Positions 7,013 to 14,652 are shown, counted from the first letter of the stretch. The stretch is 16,723 nt of DNA from Desulfobulbus sp. (GCA_028684915.1 JAQUEZ010000126.1:1-16723), one strand, 5' to 3'. Made by a program: numbers and translations. Notes: generated by a model not told the origin, from the sequence alone.

Positions 7013-9454
7013 TCACCTCCATCGGGCTGTCACAGGCTCGTCTTCCGCTGTTCCTTGGGGAATGTGGATGGTAAAGCGGGCGCCGTGGAGTTTTTCCGAG
7101 CGGCCGATCTCGATCGTACCGCCTAAGTCGGACACCATACCGTAGACCACGGTCAAGCCGAGGCCGGTTCCAGCGCCGATCTCTTTGGTGGAATAAAAGG
7201 GGTCAAAAATATGGGGCGCGGCTTCGAGGGCGATACCGGGCCCGTTATCCTCCACCTCTACAATGACCTTCTCCCCATCCTCGGTTGTCAGTGTAATTCG
7301 GATCTTCCCTTTGGTTTCGGGAACCGCATCCAACGCGTTGATCATCAGGTTGCTCATTACCTGTTCCAACTCGCCGATACCCATACGTACCCACAACGGT
7401 TCCTGGGGAATCTCAAGCTGCACCTGCACCCCTTTCTTGTCTGCCTGGACCGAGAATACTTCCCTGATCGAAAGGATCACCGCGCAGGCGTCGGCAGTTC
7501 CCGATCCGGCAGCCTTGGGACGGGCAAAGTTGAGCAGGTCGCGCAATACCCGTTGAGCCTGGCGGGTATGGCGTTCAATCACCTCCAGGTCGGCAGATTG
7601 CTGGCTGTCGGTGAGCGTTTGTCGCAGCAGGCCGGTGTAACAGAGAATTACCCCTAAGGGATTGTTGATCTCGTGGGCGAGGCCGGCGGTGAGTTTTCCC
7701 ACGGTTGCCATTTTCTCGGCATGCCAAACCTGGGCTTGCATCCGTTTTTCGGTGGTGGTCTCCCGAGCGTAGAGTACGATTCGATCTACATTGCCGTCGC
7801 GTCCGCCCACCGGATAGAGGCAGAGGGAAAAAGAGCGATTTTCTGCCAGGGTCACCTCACGTAAATGGGGGTGGCCGACGACAATAGCATCTTGCAGGGG
7901 CGGACACTGGTCCTGGTCGGTAAAGAAAAAAGGCAGAATATTGCCGTCAACCCGATGGCCATGGCTGAGTTCACTGCTCAGTTGGCGGGCAGCATCATTT
8001 ACGGTGAGAATGTTGCACCTGGCATCAAGCAGCACCAGAGGGTCGGAGATGCCCTCGACAATGGTCTGGAGGACGTTCATCTGTCGCAGTAAATTATCGA
8101 TGGCAGTGAGATTGTCGGCGGAGGAACCAAGCTGTCGCCCCAAGGCAAGCAGGATGTTCCGATCATGTTGGGCCGCCTCGTCCTCGCTTGTCCAGCAGAG
8201 GCCAAGCAGGCCTTCGGCATTGCCGGTGCTCGATTCCACCGGGACAAAGATCTGCGCCCCTTGAAGGACGCAACTGCTGCCGGTGAGCATGTCGACCATA
8301 TTGGCAGGGATTTCCGGGGGGATTTCACTTTCCGGCCAGACAAAGGAATCCTGTGAGCCCATGGTGCAGATGTAGTGGATACGTTGGGCCTTGAACCGTT
8401 TGCAGATCTGGGGCAGGGTCGATCGCCAGAGTTCGGCCCGGGTGCGGCTGGATCCCATATTTTCAAGAATCTGGACAAAAAGCTGCACATCCTCCCGCCT
8501 GGCCACGACCTCTCGACTCAGGGCTTGGGTTCGGTCGGCGACCATCTTGCGCAGGTTTTCCGCATAGTCCTGCAACTGCACCTTGGCATCAAAGAGATGG
8601 TTGCTCATTTGTTCGATTGAATCGACCAATTCCTCGACCTCATCTCCCTGGTCAAAGCCCTGCAGTAGGGCAACCTCATCTTCTTCGTTGACGTTTTTGC
8701 GAAAGGCGTTTTGCAGCCGTTTCAAGTTGTTGACCACCAATATCTTGAACAGAATATTGGTGGCAAAGAAGAAGAGCAGGGCACCTAAGGCAAAACAGGC
8801 AAAGTAGGTGAGGATGGTTTGTTCCACCCGGCCGACACTAGAGTTGACGGAAATACCGACAAAATCGACCCCGGCAATGGCGCCGAGTTCTTTGCCGAAA
8901 CCGCGGTAGCCGTAGCGGTCGAGCAGATCCTTGGGCGCATTCTTGGGATCGCCATGGCAGTACATGCATTGCTGGTCAAAGCGTACCGGCCTGGACATAA
9001 TGTAATATTTTTCGCCGTCAAGCAGTTGATACCCCTGCCACAGTTCAATCTTTTCGTCCTTTCTGAAGTAATGAATCAGTTGTTGTTCTTCCTCGTTGGC
9101 CTCGTAGTCAGGGTTGCGGGCATCGATGGCTACCCGACGATAGATGGTGCCGTCGTGGGGAGCATTGACCGGGGCCATTATCTTGCGCGATATGTAGGAG
9201 GAAGACATGGCCTGGAGGACAAAAGCTTCCGGGAATGAGTCATACATGGCCGGCCTGAGTACATCGCGCACATAATGCTGGATGGAATCGACATGGGTGA
9301 AGATCAGGCGGGCTTTGTCGTGTACCTCCTCCTCAAGGACACTGCGCATATGGATATAAAAGCCGAAGGAGAACACCACCCCCAGCACCAGCGTGGCAAA
9401 GATCAAGCCGGAGATAAATTTGGTTTGGAGTGTGTGCGGCTTAGGCAGGTGCAT
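7013..9454 (-). CDS. membrane histidine kinase with periplasmic heme-c (Tll0287/DUF3365-like) sensor domain
   Basis: About 813 aa. ATG 9452-9454 and a TTG at 9458-9460 are both possible; neither has a clear Shine-Dalgarno sequence. Numbering is from the ATG. TM1 is about 14-35 and TM2 about 214-237, enclosing a periplasmic domain with a c-type heme site CMYCH at 163-167 (C163, C166, H167) followed by GDP and GYRGFG, the pattern of Tll0287/DUF3365-type sensors. A HAMP-like linker and coiled coil follow (about 238-320), then a GAF-like segment (about 330-440), a PAS-like segment (about 458-568), HisKA with H594 in GLAHEINNPLG, and HATPase_c (NLMINALDA, DNGPGIA, GTGLGL). Loading heme needs the cytochrome c maturation system, so the ligand is probably redox state or a small heme-binding molecule at the periplasmic face; the exact signal is unknown. 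It is the third gene of the permease operon and overlaps the regulator's RBS. Length and domain order are normal for long hybrid-sensor NtrB-like kinases. Confidence 0.93.
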   Translation of the reverse strand: MHLPKPHTLQTKFISGLIFATLVLGVVFSFGFYIHMRSVLEEEVHDKARLIFTHVDSIQHYVRDVLRPAMYDSFPEAFVLQAMSSSYISRKIMAPVNAPHDGTIYRRVAIDARNPDYEANEEEQQLIHYFRKDEKIELWQGYQLLDGEKYYIMSRPVRFDQQCMYCHGDPKNAPKDLLDRYGYRGFGKELGAIAGVDFVGISVNSSVGRVEQTILTYFACFALGALLFFFATNILFKILVVNNLKRLQNAFRKNVNEEDEVALLQGFDQGDEVEELVDSIEQMSNHLFDAKVQLQDYAENLRKMVADRTQALSREVVARREDVQLFVQILENMGSSRTRAELWRSTLPQICKRFKAQRIHYICTMGSQDSFVWPESEIPPEIPANMVDMLTGSSCVLQGAQIFVPVESSTGNAEGLLGLCWTSEDEAAQHDRNILLALGRQLGSSADNLTAIDNLLRQMNVLQTIVEGISDPLVLLDARCNILTVNDAARQLSSELSHGHRVDGNILPFFFTDQDQCPPLQDAIVVGHPHLREVTLAENRSFSLCLYPVGGRDGNVDRIVLYARETTTEKRMQAQVWHAEKMATVGKLTAGLAHEINNPLGVILCYTGLLRQTLTDSQQSADLEVIERHTRQAQRVLRDLLNFARPKAAGSGTADACAVILSIREVFSVQADKKGVQVQLEIPQEPLWVRMGIGELEQVMSNLMINALDAVPETKGKIRITLTTEDGEKVIVEVEDNGPGIALEAAPHIFDPFYSTKEIGAGTGLGLTVVYGMVSDLGGTIEIGRSEKLHGARFTIHIPQGTAEDEPVTARWR

Positions 9455-9460
9455 GGGCAA

Positions 9461-9507
9461 GGTCGGTACCGATCACTGGGGCCGATGGTACCGACCGCCG
9501 TCGGTAC
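9461..9507 (-). promoter_or_regulatory. two mutually exclusive hairpins upstream of the sensor kinase start
   Basis: GGTCGGTACC (9461-9470) is a perfect 10-bp inverted repeat of GGTACCGACC (9487-9496). The middle arm can instead pair with GTCGGTAC (9500-9507), giving an 8-bp stem with a 4-nt loop (9488-9507). Both cannot form at once. On the minus-strand transcript the structures end within seven bases of the kinase start, which also lacks an RBS, so they could limit kinase translation. Alternatively the three copies could be protein-binding sites on DNA. Confidence 0.5.
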
Positions 9508-9548
9508 GTTGGGAAAGAAGTAGTGTTCTGCTGTTTGCAGATAACTTT

Positions 9549-9574
9549 CTGTAATCAATTGGAATTGATTACAG
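9549..9574 (-). repeat. perfect 12-bp inverted repeat at the end of the small membrane protein gene
   Basis: CTGTAATCAATT (9549-9560) and AATTGATTACAG (9563-9574) are separated by two bases. The repeat overlaps the last codons and stop of the 77-aa gene. The minus-strand transcript has no U tract after it (GAAAGUUAUC), so it looks like an mRNA-processing or stabilising stem or a DNA operator rather than a simple terminator. Confidence 0.5.
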
Positions 9575-9788
9575 CTCGAATGTAGCGCTCCGATTCCTTT
9601 ACCTGTTCGACATCGGTGTAGTAGTAACGGGTGGGATCGATGCCGTTGTTGTCCAGATACACCGACATCCGGTGAAGAATCGGGCAGGAATCGGTCAGCA
9701 TAGGCAGGAGCACGTAGATAAAAACCATCATCGAGCCAAGGGTGAGGACAAAGTTGCGAATCCGGGTGGGAAGGCTTTTTTCGTTCAT
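9555..9788 (-). CDS. small single-TM protein paired with the YeiH-type permease
   Basis: 77 aa from ATG 9786-9788; a TTG two codons earlier is less likely. A weak purine-rich RBS (AAAGAGA) precedes it. The N terminus is basic (MNEKSLPTRIRN). One hydrophobic helix follows at about residues 13-34 (FVLTLGSMMVFIYVLLPMLTD), then a polar tail with PILHRMSVYLDNNGIDPTRYYYTD and VEQVKESERYIRAVI. Basic residues before the helix suggest a cytoplasmic N terminus with the tail outside. It lies between the permease and the sensor kinase in the same direction. The second permease in the window also has a tiny TM protein behind it, so an accessory subunit or a link to the sensor is plausible. I do not recognise a named family. 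Confidence 0.75.
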   Translation of the reverse strand: MNEKSLPTRIRNFVLTLGSMMVFIYVLLPMLTDSCPILHRMSVYLDNNGIDPTRYYYTDVEQVKESERYIRAVINSN

Positions 9789-9804
9789 GGGCAATCTCTT
9801 TATG

Positions 9805-9830
9805 TGGCCGGGAGCAGAGGCTCCCGGCCA
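9805..9830 (-). repeat. strong GC-rich intercistronic hairpin after the permease gene
   Basis: TGGCCGGGAGC (9805-9815), loop AGAG, GCTCCCGGCCA (9820-9830): a perfect 11-bp stem between the permease stop and the start of the small protein gene. No U tract follows on the minus strand, so read-through is expected. It probably protects the permease mRNA from 3' decay or sets a lower level for the downstream genes. Confidence 0.6.
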
Positions 9831-9842
9831 TAGTATTGCGGG

Positions 9843-11582
9843 TTAGATCTTGGCCGTAATTTCCGGGAAGACCAGATAGAACATGATGTAGGCCATGGCA
9901 AGGGTCAACACCAGGTTGAGGCTCTGACCACAAACATAGAGGATTAACGGTTTGCCGCCTTTGAAATACTTGGCCAGTTCACGGAAGTTGGTCGATAAGC
10001 CGATTGCAGCAAAAGAGAGGGCAAAGAACCAACCACGGAACAGGCGAGTGCCGCCGCGAACCACCCCCTGATCAACCATGGCGCCGCTCAGGTCCTGGCC
10101 CAGGTTGGCATCGATCAAGGAGAAAATGATAGATGCCGCCATGAAACCAAGAACGAATTTGGGGAAACGGTGCCAAATCTCACCGGCGCCAACCGTCCGG
10201 CCAGCTTCGGATTCTACCTTAAAGCACCAGTACATGGCGACACAGAAGGCGGTGACGCCAATCATGACGTTCTGGATCATCTTGATGGTTGCAGCCACAT
10301 ACATGGCCTTCTCACCAAGAAAGGCACCGGCGGCAGCAACGGCACCGGTGGAATCAATGGTTCCACCCATCCAGGCACCGCCAAGGATTTCCGGCAGGCC
10401 AATAGCCTTGATAACTGCCGGCATAACGATCATCATGATGGCGGTGAATACCAGGGAGAGACCAATTGACAGGGTCAGCTCCTCTTTTTTGGCCCGACAG
10501 GCAGCGGCGGTGGCAATAGCTGCGGAAGTGCCGCAAACAGACATGTCGGCAGAGATGACGATGTTCAGTGTTTTAGACTCCATTTTCAGCACTTTTTGGC
10601 CAAAAATATAGGTGCTGATCAAGACGATAGGGGTCACAACCCAGGCCACGAAGATACCGGGAATACCGATAGCAAGGATCTTGCTAAAGAGAACCTCGGC
10701 TCCCAGGAGTACCAATCCGGTCTTGATGAAGAACTCGACCTGGCAGGCGGGTAATACCCAACGCGGGGTGCCGATGGTATTGGCCAGTACCATACCCAGG
10801 AGTACGGCCCATGCTTCGGCACCGAATCCATATTGTTTGGAAATAGCCTGTCCACCCAGCATGTAGGCCAGGAGAGCCACAAAGAATACCACGCCGAAAC
10901 CCTGAGCAAAGGCGCCAAAGCTCATTCCCATCATACGGATACCGGTACCGAAGATGAGCATCATGAAAACACACAACCCAATGAGGGTCGGAATGTAGTT
11001 GTAAGGTTTGTGCTGGGTTTTCTTTTTGGCGGCGCTCGCTTTTTTCTGGTCAGCGCGCCAGACGGCAATTTGGGACTCAGCCGCGCTGTTTAATCCCGCA
11101 TCTTTATAGGAAGTGACGGCAGCGGCGTCCTCGGCCAGTTTGGCGGTCGCCAGTGATGCCACTTCTTTGGCCTTGGCGGCATCGTAGGCGGGCATAGCCT
11201 TTTCATTCATCGCCTTAGCTTGGGCTTCGTTGATGTACAAGGCGTCCATGGGGTTGGACTTCCATGAACCAGGGTGCTTGGTCCAATGGGAGACGAATTT
11301 ACCAAAGGCAGAACTGGATGCCTTCAGTTTACCTTTGTCGTCCTGGGCCTTGTACCAGGCGATGGTCTTGAACGGAGCCTTTGCCAGCTCCGCCTGTTGG
11401 ATCTGATTGGCTGCTTCAATTTTCGGCACGAATTCGGCTTTGGGCCCAAAATTGAAATAGGCAAACAGGCAAGCCGCGATAATGGCGAAACCCAGCCAGA
11501 TAGCTAGGTAATCCTCTTTGGTCCAGAGATCAGACCATTGGCTCTTGCCATGATCGATGACAGTGTTTCCATCTTGCGCCAT
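9843..11582 (-). CDS. YeiH/UPF0324-type permease ('putative sulfate exporter' family), copy A
   Basis: 579 aa from ATG 11580-11582 with a good AGGAGG at 11591-11596. An upstream in-frame TTG at 11636 would add 18 residues before the RBS and is rejected. TM1 is about 25-43. A long soluble insert, Ala/Lys-rich and helical, spans about 45-190 and probably lies outside the membrane. About ten hydrophobic segments follow. Family marks are the [11 protein letters not shown] motif at 348-358 and [13 protein letters not shown] at 402-414; [14 protein letters not shown] at 467-480 and [18 protein letters not shown] at 516-533 are shared with copy B. The UPF0324 label suggests anion export, but no substrate is proven. 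It is the first gene of an apparent operon with the small TM protein, c-heme kinase and sigma-54 regulator, so its expression or activity is probably tied to that sensor. Confidence 0.88.
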   Translation of the reverse strand: MAQDGNTVIDHGKSQWSDLWTKEDYLAIWLGFAIIAACLFAYFNFGPKAEFVPKIEAANQIQQAELAKAPFKTIAWYKAQDDKGKLKASSSAFGKFVSHWTKHPGSWKSNPMDALYINEAQAKAMNEKAMPAYDAAKAKEVASLATAKLAEDAAAVTSYKDAGLNSAAESQIAVWRADQKKASAAKKKTQHKPYNYIPTLIGLCVFMMLIFGTGIRMMGMSFGAFAQGFGVVFFVALLAYMLGGQAISKQYGFGAEAWAVLLGMVLANTIGTPRWVLPACQVEFFIKTGLVLLGAEVLFSKILAIGIPGIFVAWVVTPIVLISTYIFGQKVLKMESKTLNIVISADMSVCGTSAAIATAAACRAKKEELTLSIGLSLVFTAIMMIVMPAVIKAIGLPEILGGAWMGGTIDSTGAVAAAGAFLGEKAMYVAATIKMIQNVMIGVTAFCVAMYWCFKVESEAGRTVGAGEIWHRFPKFVLGFMAASIIFSLIDANLGQDLSGAMVDQGVVRGGTRLFRGWFFALSFAAIGLSTNFRELAKYFKGGKPLILYVCGQSLNLVLTLAMAYIMFYLVFPEITAKI

Positions 11583-11719
11583 ACGTTTTTCCTCCTTTTT
11601 GAGAATGAAGTGGCTGTGAAATAGTTCATTTATCAATGCAATTGATGTGCAATGTCGATGGATAAAATGAAAGGTACTTGAAAAACAGCCATTTACGTAG
11701 AGGGTGGATGGTCTGGTCT

Positions 11720-11756
11720 GTATACTTGAGTTATTCTTTGCATACTTAAGTATGCA
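11720..11756. promoter_or_regulatory. perfect 18-bp palindrome plus degenerate copy 20 bp away (candidate activator sites)
   Basis: TGCATACTTAAGTATGCA at 11739-11756 is a perfect palindrome. A related half-degenerate element, GTATACTTGAGTTA, begins at 11720; its core TATACTTGAGT aligns with CATACTTAAGT. The centres are 20 bp apart, about two helical turns, a usual layout for paired sites of dimeric activators. The site lies about 140-175 bp upstream of the copy A permease start. The NtrC-type regulator of the operon is the obvious candidate to bind it, which is inference. Confidence 0.5.
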
Positions 11757-11829
11757 CTTGTCTGCAAACTTTTCTTACTTTATCAGGGGAAAAAATGCGA
11801 GCTCATCTCGATAATCAGTGGGAACTCCT

Positions 11830-11845
11830 TGGGAAGAAGTATGCG
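11830..11845 (+). promoter_or_regulatory. weak sigma-54-like -24/-12 match
   Basis: TGGGAAGAAGTATGCG keeps the GG-N10-GC spacing (GG 11831-11832, GC 11843-11844) and the TGG start of the TGGCACG-N4-TTGCA consensus. It lies about 110 bp downstream of the tandem palindromes, the distance typical of NtrC-type enhancers. However, a GG-N10-GC match is expected several times by chance in this much DNA, and the next + strand gene begins about 720 bp further on. Low confidence. Confidence 0.2.
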
Positions 11846-12379
11846 CTACAAACGATATGCTCCTGTATTTTCTTTTTTATTGATGTGTTTCAGGTTGTTT
11901 CTGTTGCTTATTTGTTCAAACAATCAAATTTATTTCTATTCAAAGCTGAGAGGCTACACCTTCACCATAATTTTTACTAATCATGTTTCCGCAAGCTCTT
12001 GTTGGACACAAAGAGAATCAGTGTCTCAAAAACTAGAATTTCGGGGCAGTGAAGTGCGAAGCAGATGTCTTGCTGTTGGGTCATAACCATCTATTGTGGC
12101 GATATTTTTTGGCGGTCTATCAAAAAAGATGAATAATTTTCGTCGATAATTTTAAAGTATAAAATAAAAATTTTGGAGAATTTTCCTGTTAAAATGAATA
12201 AAAATCTATAACTATAGGTTAGTTAAAGTGAATAATTCAGCGGTTATCAGTGGCCTGGATATGTAGGTATTTCGTTGAAAAATTTTCGCTGATGGATCCA
12301 ATTGCTTTCCGTGTATTTGAGATAAAGTAGCTGATTTATCGTTATTTTCAATAAACATGGTTTTGATGGTTGCCGGAGG

Positions 12380-12411
12380 GCTCACTGTAATGGAGCTGCA
12401 ATGCAGTGAGC
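12380..12411. promoter_or_regulatory. 32-bp imperfect palindrome upstream of permease copy B
   Basis: GCTCACTG (12380-12387) and CAGTGAGC (12404-12411) are perfect arms; the 16-base centre around AGCT is itself partly palindromic (AATGGAGCTGCAAT). It ends about 150 bp before the permease start and is followed by a T-rich stretch (12415-12436). It could be an operator for a dimeric regulator, a leader hairpin, or a terminator on the plus strand protecting the gene from upstream transcription. Confidence 0.45.
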
Positions 12412-12563
12412 GCTATTTTGTTGAATTAATTTTTTTGGGGGGAGGAAAATAAAAAGGCACAGAGCGTAACTTTGTACGGGGCTGTTTTGGTGATGCGTGG
12501 TTTCTCGTCTCTTAACGAATGCGAGTCCATACCTATTTCATTTAATCCAAAAAAGGAGGTTGT

Positions 12564-14339
12564 ATGACGCAGGCAAGCATACAAAACAAAACAGGTGAAG
12601 GGGGCGGTTGGATAAGTGAGGATTGGCTGGCCTTGATTCTGGGATTGATCATTTTTGGCTTAGGCCTGGGTTCGTTCAAGGGTAACGATCTGCTTGGCTG
12701 GGGGGCAAAAACAGGGGTATGGATTAATCCGGGTAAATCTATAACCGCTATATCCGCCAAGTATCAGGGCGTTGTCGGTGAGATCACCAAGATCGACGGT
12801 CAGAAGGTGACTGTGAAAAAGAAGGACGGCAAAGAAGCCACGGTGACCGTTGAAGGCGATGTCACCCAGTTGCAGATCGGACAGCAATACGAGAAAAAAG
12901 GAATGCCAGCCCTTGTGTCGCTGATCCTCACCTATCTTTTTGCCTTGGTGATCATGTCCTTGGGGGCGATAGCCTTGGGGGCCAACCTGCGGAAATTTGT
13001 AATCGGATTCAGTTTGGCGTTTTGGATTGCGTATCTCTGCTGGTTTATGGGGCATTTCGCCTTCATTGCCGCCACCAAGGAACAAACCGCTAAATTCGGT
13101 ATTCCTTGGGCTATGAGCATGACCGGTGAATTCGGCTTTATCATTGCCCTGATCGTTGGCCTGATTATCGGTAATTTTTTCCCGGGGCTGACCAAGATGA
13201 TGAAAGAGGCGGCGCGACCGGAACTCTACATCAAAACCGGTATCGTGATCATGGGAGCGGGGCTGGGTATCAAAGCTGCGCAATCATTTGGTCTGGCCTC
13301 CAATATCATGTTTCGGGGTTTTTGTGCCATTGTCGAGGCCTACCTGATCTATTGGGCCGTGGTCTATTACGTATCGCGTAAATATTTCAAGTTCAGCCGC
13401 GAATGGGCAGCTCCTCTGGCTTCCGGTATCTCCATCTGCGGTGTATCCGCTGCCATTGCAACTGGTGGTGCCATCCGCGCCCGGCCTATTGTGCCGATCA
13501 TGGTCTCTTCCCTGGTGGTTATCTTTGTTGCCGTTGAGATGGTTCTCCTGCCGTTTTTGGCTAAATTTTATCTTTGGAGCGAACCGTTGGTGGCAGGGGC
13601 CTGGATGGGGTTGGCGGTTAAATCCGATGGCGGGGCCATAGCTTCCGGTGCGATTACCGATGCCCTGATTCGAGCTCAGGCTCTTGACATGGAGGGCATC
13701 CATTATGCTGAAGGCTGGATCACCATGACTGCGACCACGGTTAAGATGTTTATCGATATCTTCATCGGTGTCTGGGCCTTTTTGCTCGCCTATATCTGGT
13801 GCGCCAAGATCGATGTCCGCCCAGGGCAAAAGGTGAATGTCGCTGAAATCTGGCATCGATTCCCGAAATTCGTTATTGGCTACGTGCTTACATTTATTGT
13901 GATGGTTGTCATCTGTTGGCCGTCGGCCAAGGCAGTAGGGCCGGCTGAAAAAGAGTTGGCCGAATTGAAGGCGACCATAACCAGCCTGGAGAAAAAAGCG
14001 AAGGCAACCCCCGATATCACAGCCCAGGCTGCAGTACAGCTTGATCTTGATGCGGCAAAAAACAGGGAAAAAGAAGTTAATAACAGCATAAAAGAACCAA
14101 AAAAATTGCTGGGTTTTGCTAAATCCGCCAGCGGCCAGGGCGATATTTTCCGGGGTATATTCTTTTTGCTCTGTTTTTTTACTATCGGACTTGTGTCGAA
14201 CTTCAAAAAGTTGATGGAGGAGGGCATCGGCAAACTGGCTGCGGTTTACTGTGTCTGCCTGTTTGGCTTTATTATCTGGGTCGGGTTATTTATCTCCTGG
14301 CTCTTTTTCCATGGTGTAAAACCGCCAATTATAACCTGA
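12564..14339 (+). CDS. YeiH/UPF0324-type permease ('putative sulfate exporter' family), copy B
   Basis: 591 aa from ATG 12564 with AAGGAGGT four bases upstream. It is a paralog of copy A: SICGVSAAIAT at 289-300, GAWMGLAVKSDGGA at 345-358, [14 protein letters not shown] at 427-440 and RGIFFLLCFFTIGLVSNF at 530-547 all align. Its soluble parts differ. Between TM1 (about 21-37) and the next helix lies a short beta-rich insert at about 62-108 (VVGEITKIDGQKVTVKKKDG), resembling an SH3/KOW-like barrel. A Lys/Glu/Ala-rich helical hairpin sits at about 455-525, before the final two helices. Membrane location is certain from the many hydrophobic segments; substrate is not shown. It is transcribed divergently from copy A and followed after 15 nt by a small TM protein gene. 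Confidence 0.88.
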   Translation: MTQASIQNKTGEGGGWISEDWLALILGLIIFGLGLGSFKGNDLLGWGAKTGVWINPGKSITAISAKYQGVVGEITKIDGQKVTVKKKDGKEATVTVEGDVTQLQIGQQYEKKGMPALVSLILTYLFALVIMSLGAIALGANLRKFVIGFSLAFWIAYLCWFMGHFAFIAATKEQTAKFGIPWAMSMTGEFGFIIALIVGLIIGNFFPGLTKMMKEAARPELYIKTGIVIMGAGLGIKAAQSFGLASNIMFRGFCAIVEAYLIYWAVVYYVSRKYFKFSREWAAPLASGISICGVSAAIATGGAIRARPIVPIMVSSLVVIFVAVEMVLLPFLAKFYLWSEPLVAGAWMGLAVKSDGGAIASGAITDALIRAQALDMEGIHYAEGWITMTATTVKMFIDIFIGVWAFLLAYIWCAKIDVRPGQKVNVAEIWHRFPKFVIGYVLTFIVMVVICWPSAKAVGPAEKELAELKATITSLEKKAKATPDITAQAAVQLDLDAAKNREKEVNNSIKEPKKLLGFAKSASGQGDIFRGIFFLLCFFTIGLVSNFKKLMEEGIGKLAAVYCVCLFGFIIWVGLFISWLFFHGVKPPIIT

Positions 14340-14354
14340 GTCAGGAGAGAGAGT

Positions 14355-14516
14355 ATGGAACAGAAACCAAAGATGTCGGAAGAAATGGAAAAAATGGAGT
14401 ACGAACCTCTGGCGCCGGTGGAGTTATCCTTGATCCGCTGGAGCATCGGTATTGGGGTCGGTTCGCTCTTTATTCTTTATTTTTTAAGTCGGTGGCTCTT
14501 TCCTGGAGGGCATTGA
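14355..14516 (+). CDS. 53-aa single-TM protein following permease copy B
   Basis: ATG at 14355 has AGGAG seven bases upstream and follows the permease stop by 15 nt; TGA is at 14514-14516. The first 26 residues are charged and Met/Glu-rich (MEQKPKMSEEMEKMEYEPLA). One helix spans about 27-47 (IRWSIGIGVGSLFILYFLSRW), ending LFPGGH. It occupies the same position relative to copy B as the 77-aa protein does to copy A, though I see no clear sequence similarity between the two. It is probably an accessory subunit or stability factor for the permease. It is too short for many gene callers. The family is unknown. Confidence 0.72.
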   Translation: MEQKPKMSEEMEKMEYEPLAPVELSLIRWSIGIGVGSLFILYFLSRWLFPGGH

Positions 14517-14521
14517 GGGGA

Positions 14522-14546
14522 CAGGACGGGGGAAAGGCCCGTCCTG
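14522..14546 (+). terminator. hairpin after the permease B operon
   Basis: CAGGACGGG (14522-14530), 7-nt loop, CCCGTCCTG (14538-14546): a 9-bp GC-rich stem starting 5 bases after the stop of the 53-aa gene. No T tract follows (CATATGTATTG), so termination may be partial. Confidence 0.5.
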
Positions 14547-14575
14547 CATATGTATTGTGAAAGGTGTGGATTCGT

Positions 14576-14626
14576 AAAAAGTCTATCTCACCCTAAGAGG
14601 TAGCTCGGTAAAAACACAGATAGACT
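14576..14626 (-). terminator. terminator for the minus-strand ABC/DUF2284 operon
   Basis: AGTCTATCT (14580-14588) and AGATAGACT (14618-14626) form a 9-bp stem with a 29-nt loop. Read on the minus strand the stem is followed by TTTTT (14580-14576). It lies 27 bp after the stop of the 90-aa gene, between convergent operons. Confidence 0.5.
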
Positions 14627-14652
14627 AAGTAGTTTGAACGACGTCATCAAGG

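Larger units (their letters stand above)
11583..12563. other. 981-bp non-coding divergent region between the two permease operons
   Basis: This spacer is unusually long and AT-rich (especially 11860-11990 and 12090-12350). Two overlapping small frames at about 11795-12086 lack convincing protein features and I leave them out. It holds the RBSs of both flanking genes, the tandem palindromes at 11720-11756, a chance-level -24/-12 match at 11830-11845, an AT hairpin (TTTTTTG/CAAAAAA, about 12104-12126) and the 32-bp palindrome at 12380-12411. The promoters of both operons must be here unless each is read from a more distant site. Confidence 0.6.

Noticed and set aside
11583..11636. N-terminal extension of permease A from a TTG at 11636
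   Set aside because: The extension would include the strong AGGAGG RBS that serves ATG 11580-11582.
11795..12086. Two overlapping + strand frames of 61 and 85 codons in the divergent spacer, the first with GGGGA before its ATG
   Set aside because: Phe/Leu/Ile-rich reading of AT-rich DNA with no recognisable domain, and the two frames compete for the same DNA; more likely chance than small membrane proteins.
12249..12266. TGGCCTGGATATGTAG as a sigma-54 promoter for permease B
   Set aside because: The -12 GC is missing (TA) and the spacing is off by one.
12456..12477. GGCAC...TTTGTA as a -24/-12 pair
   Set aside because: The two elements are six bases too far apart.
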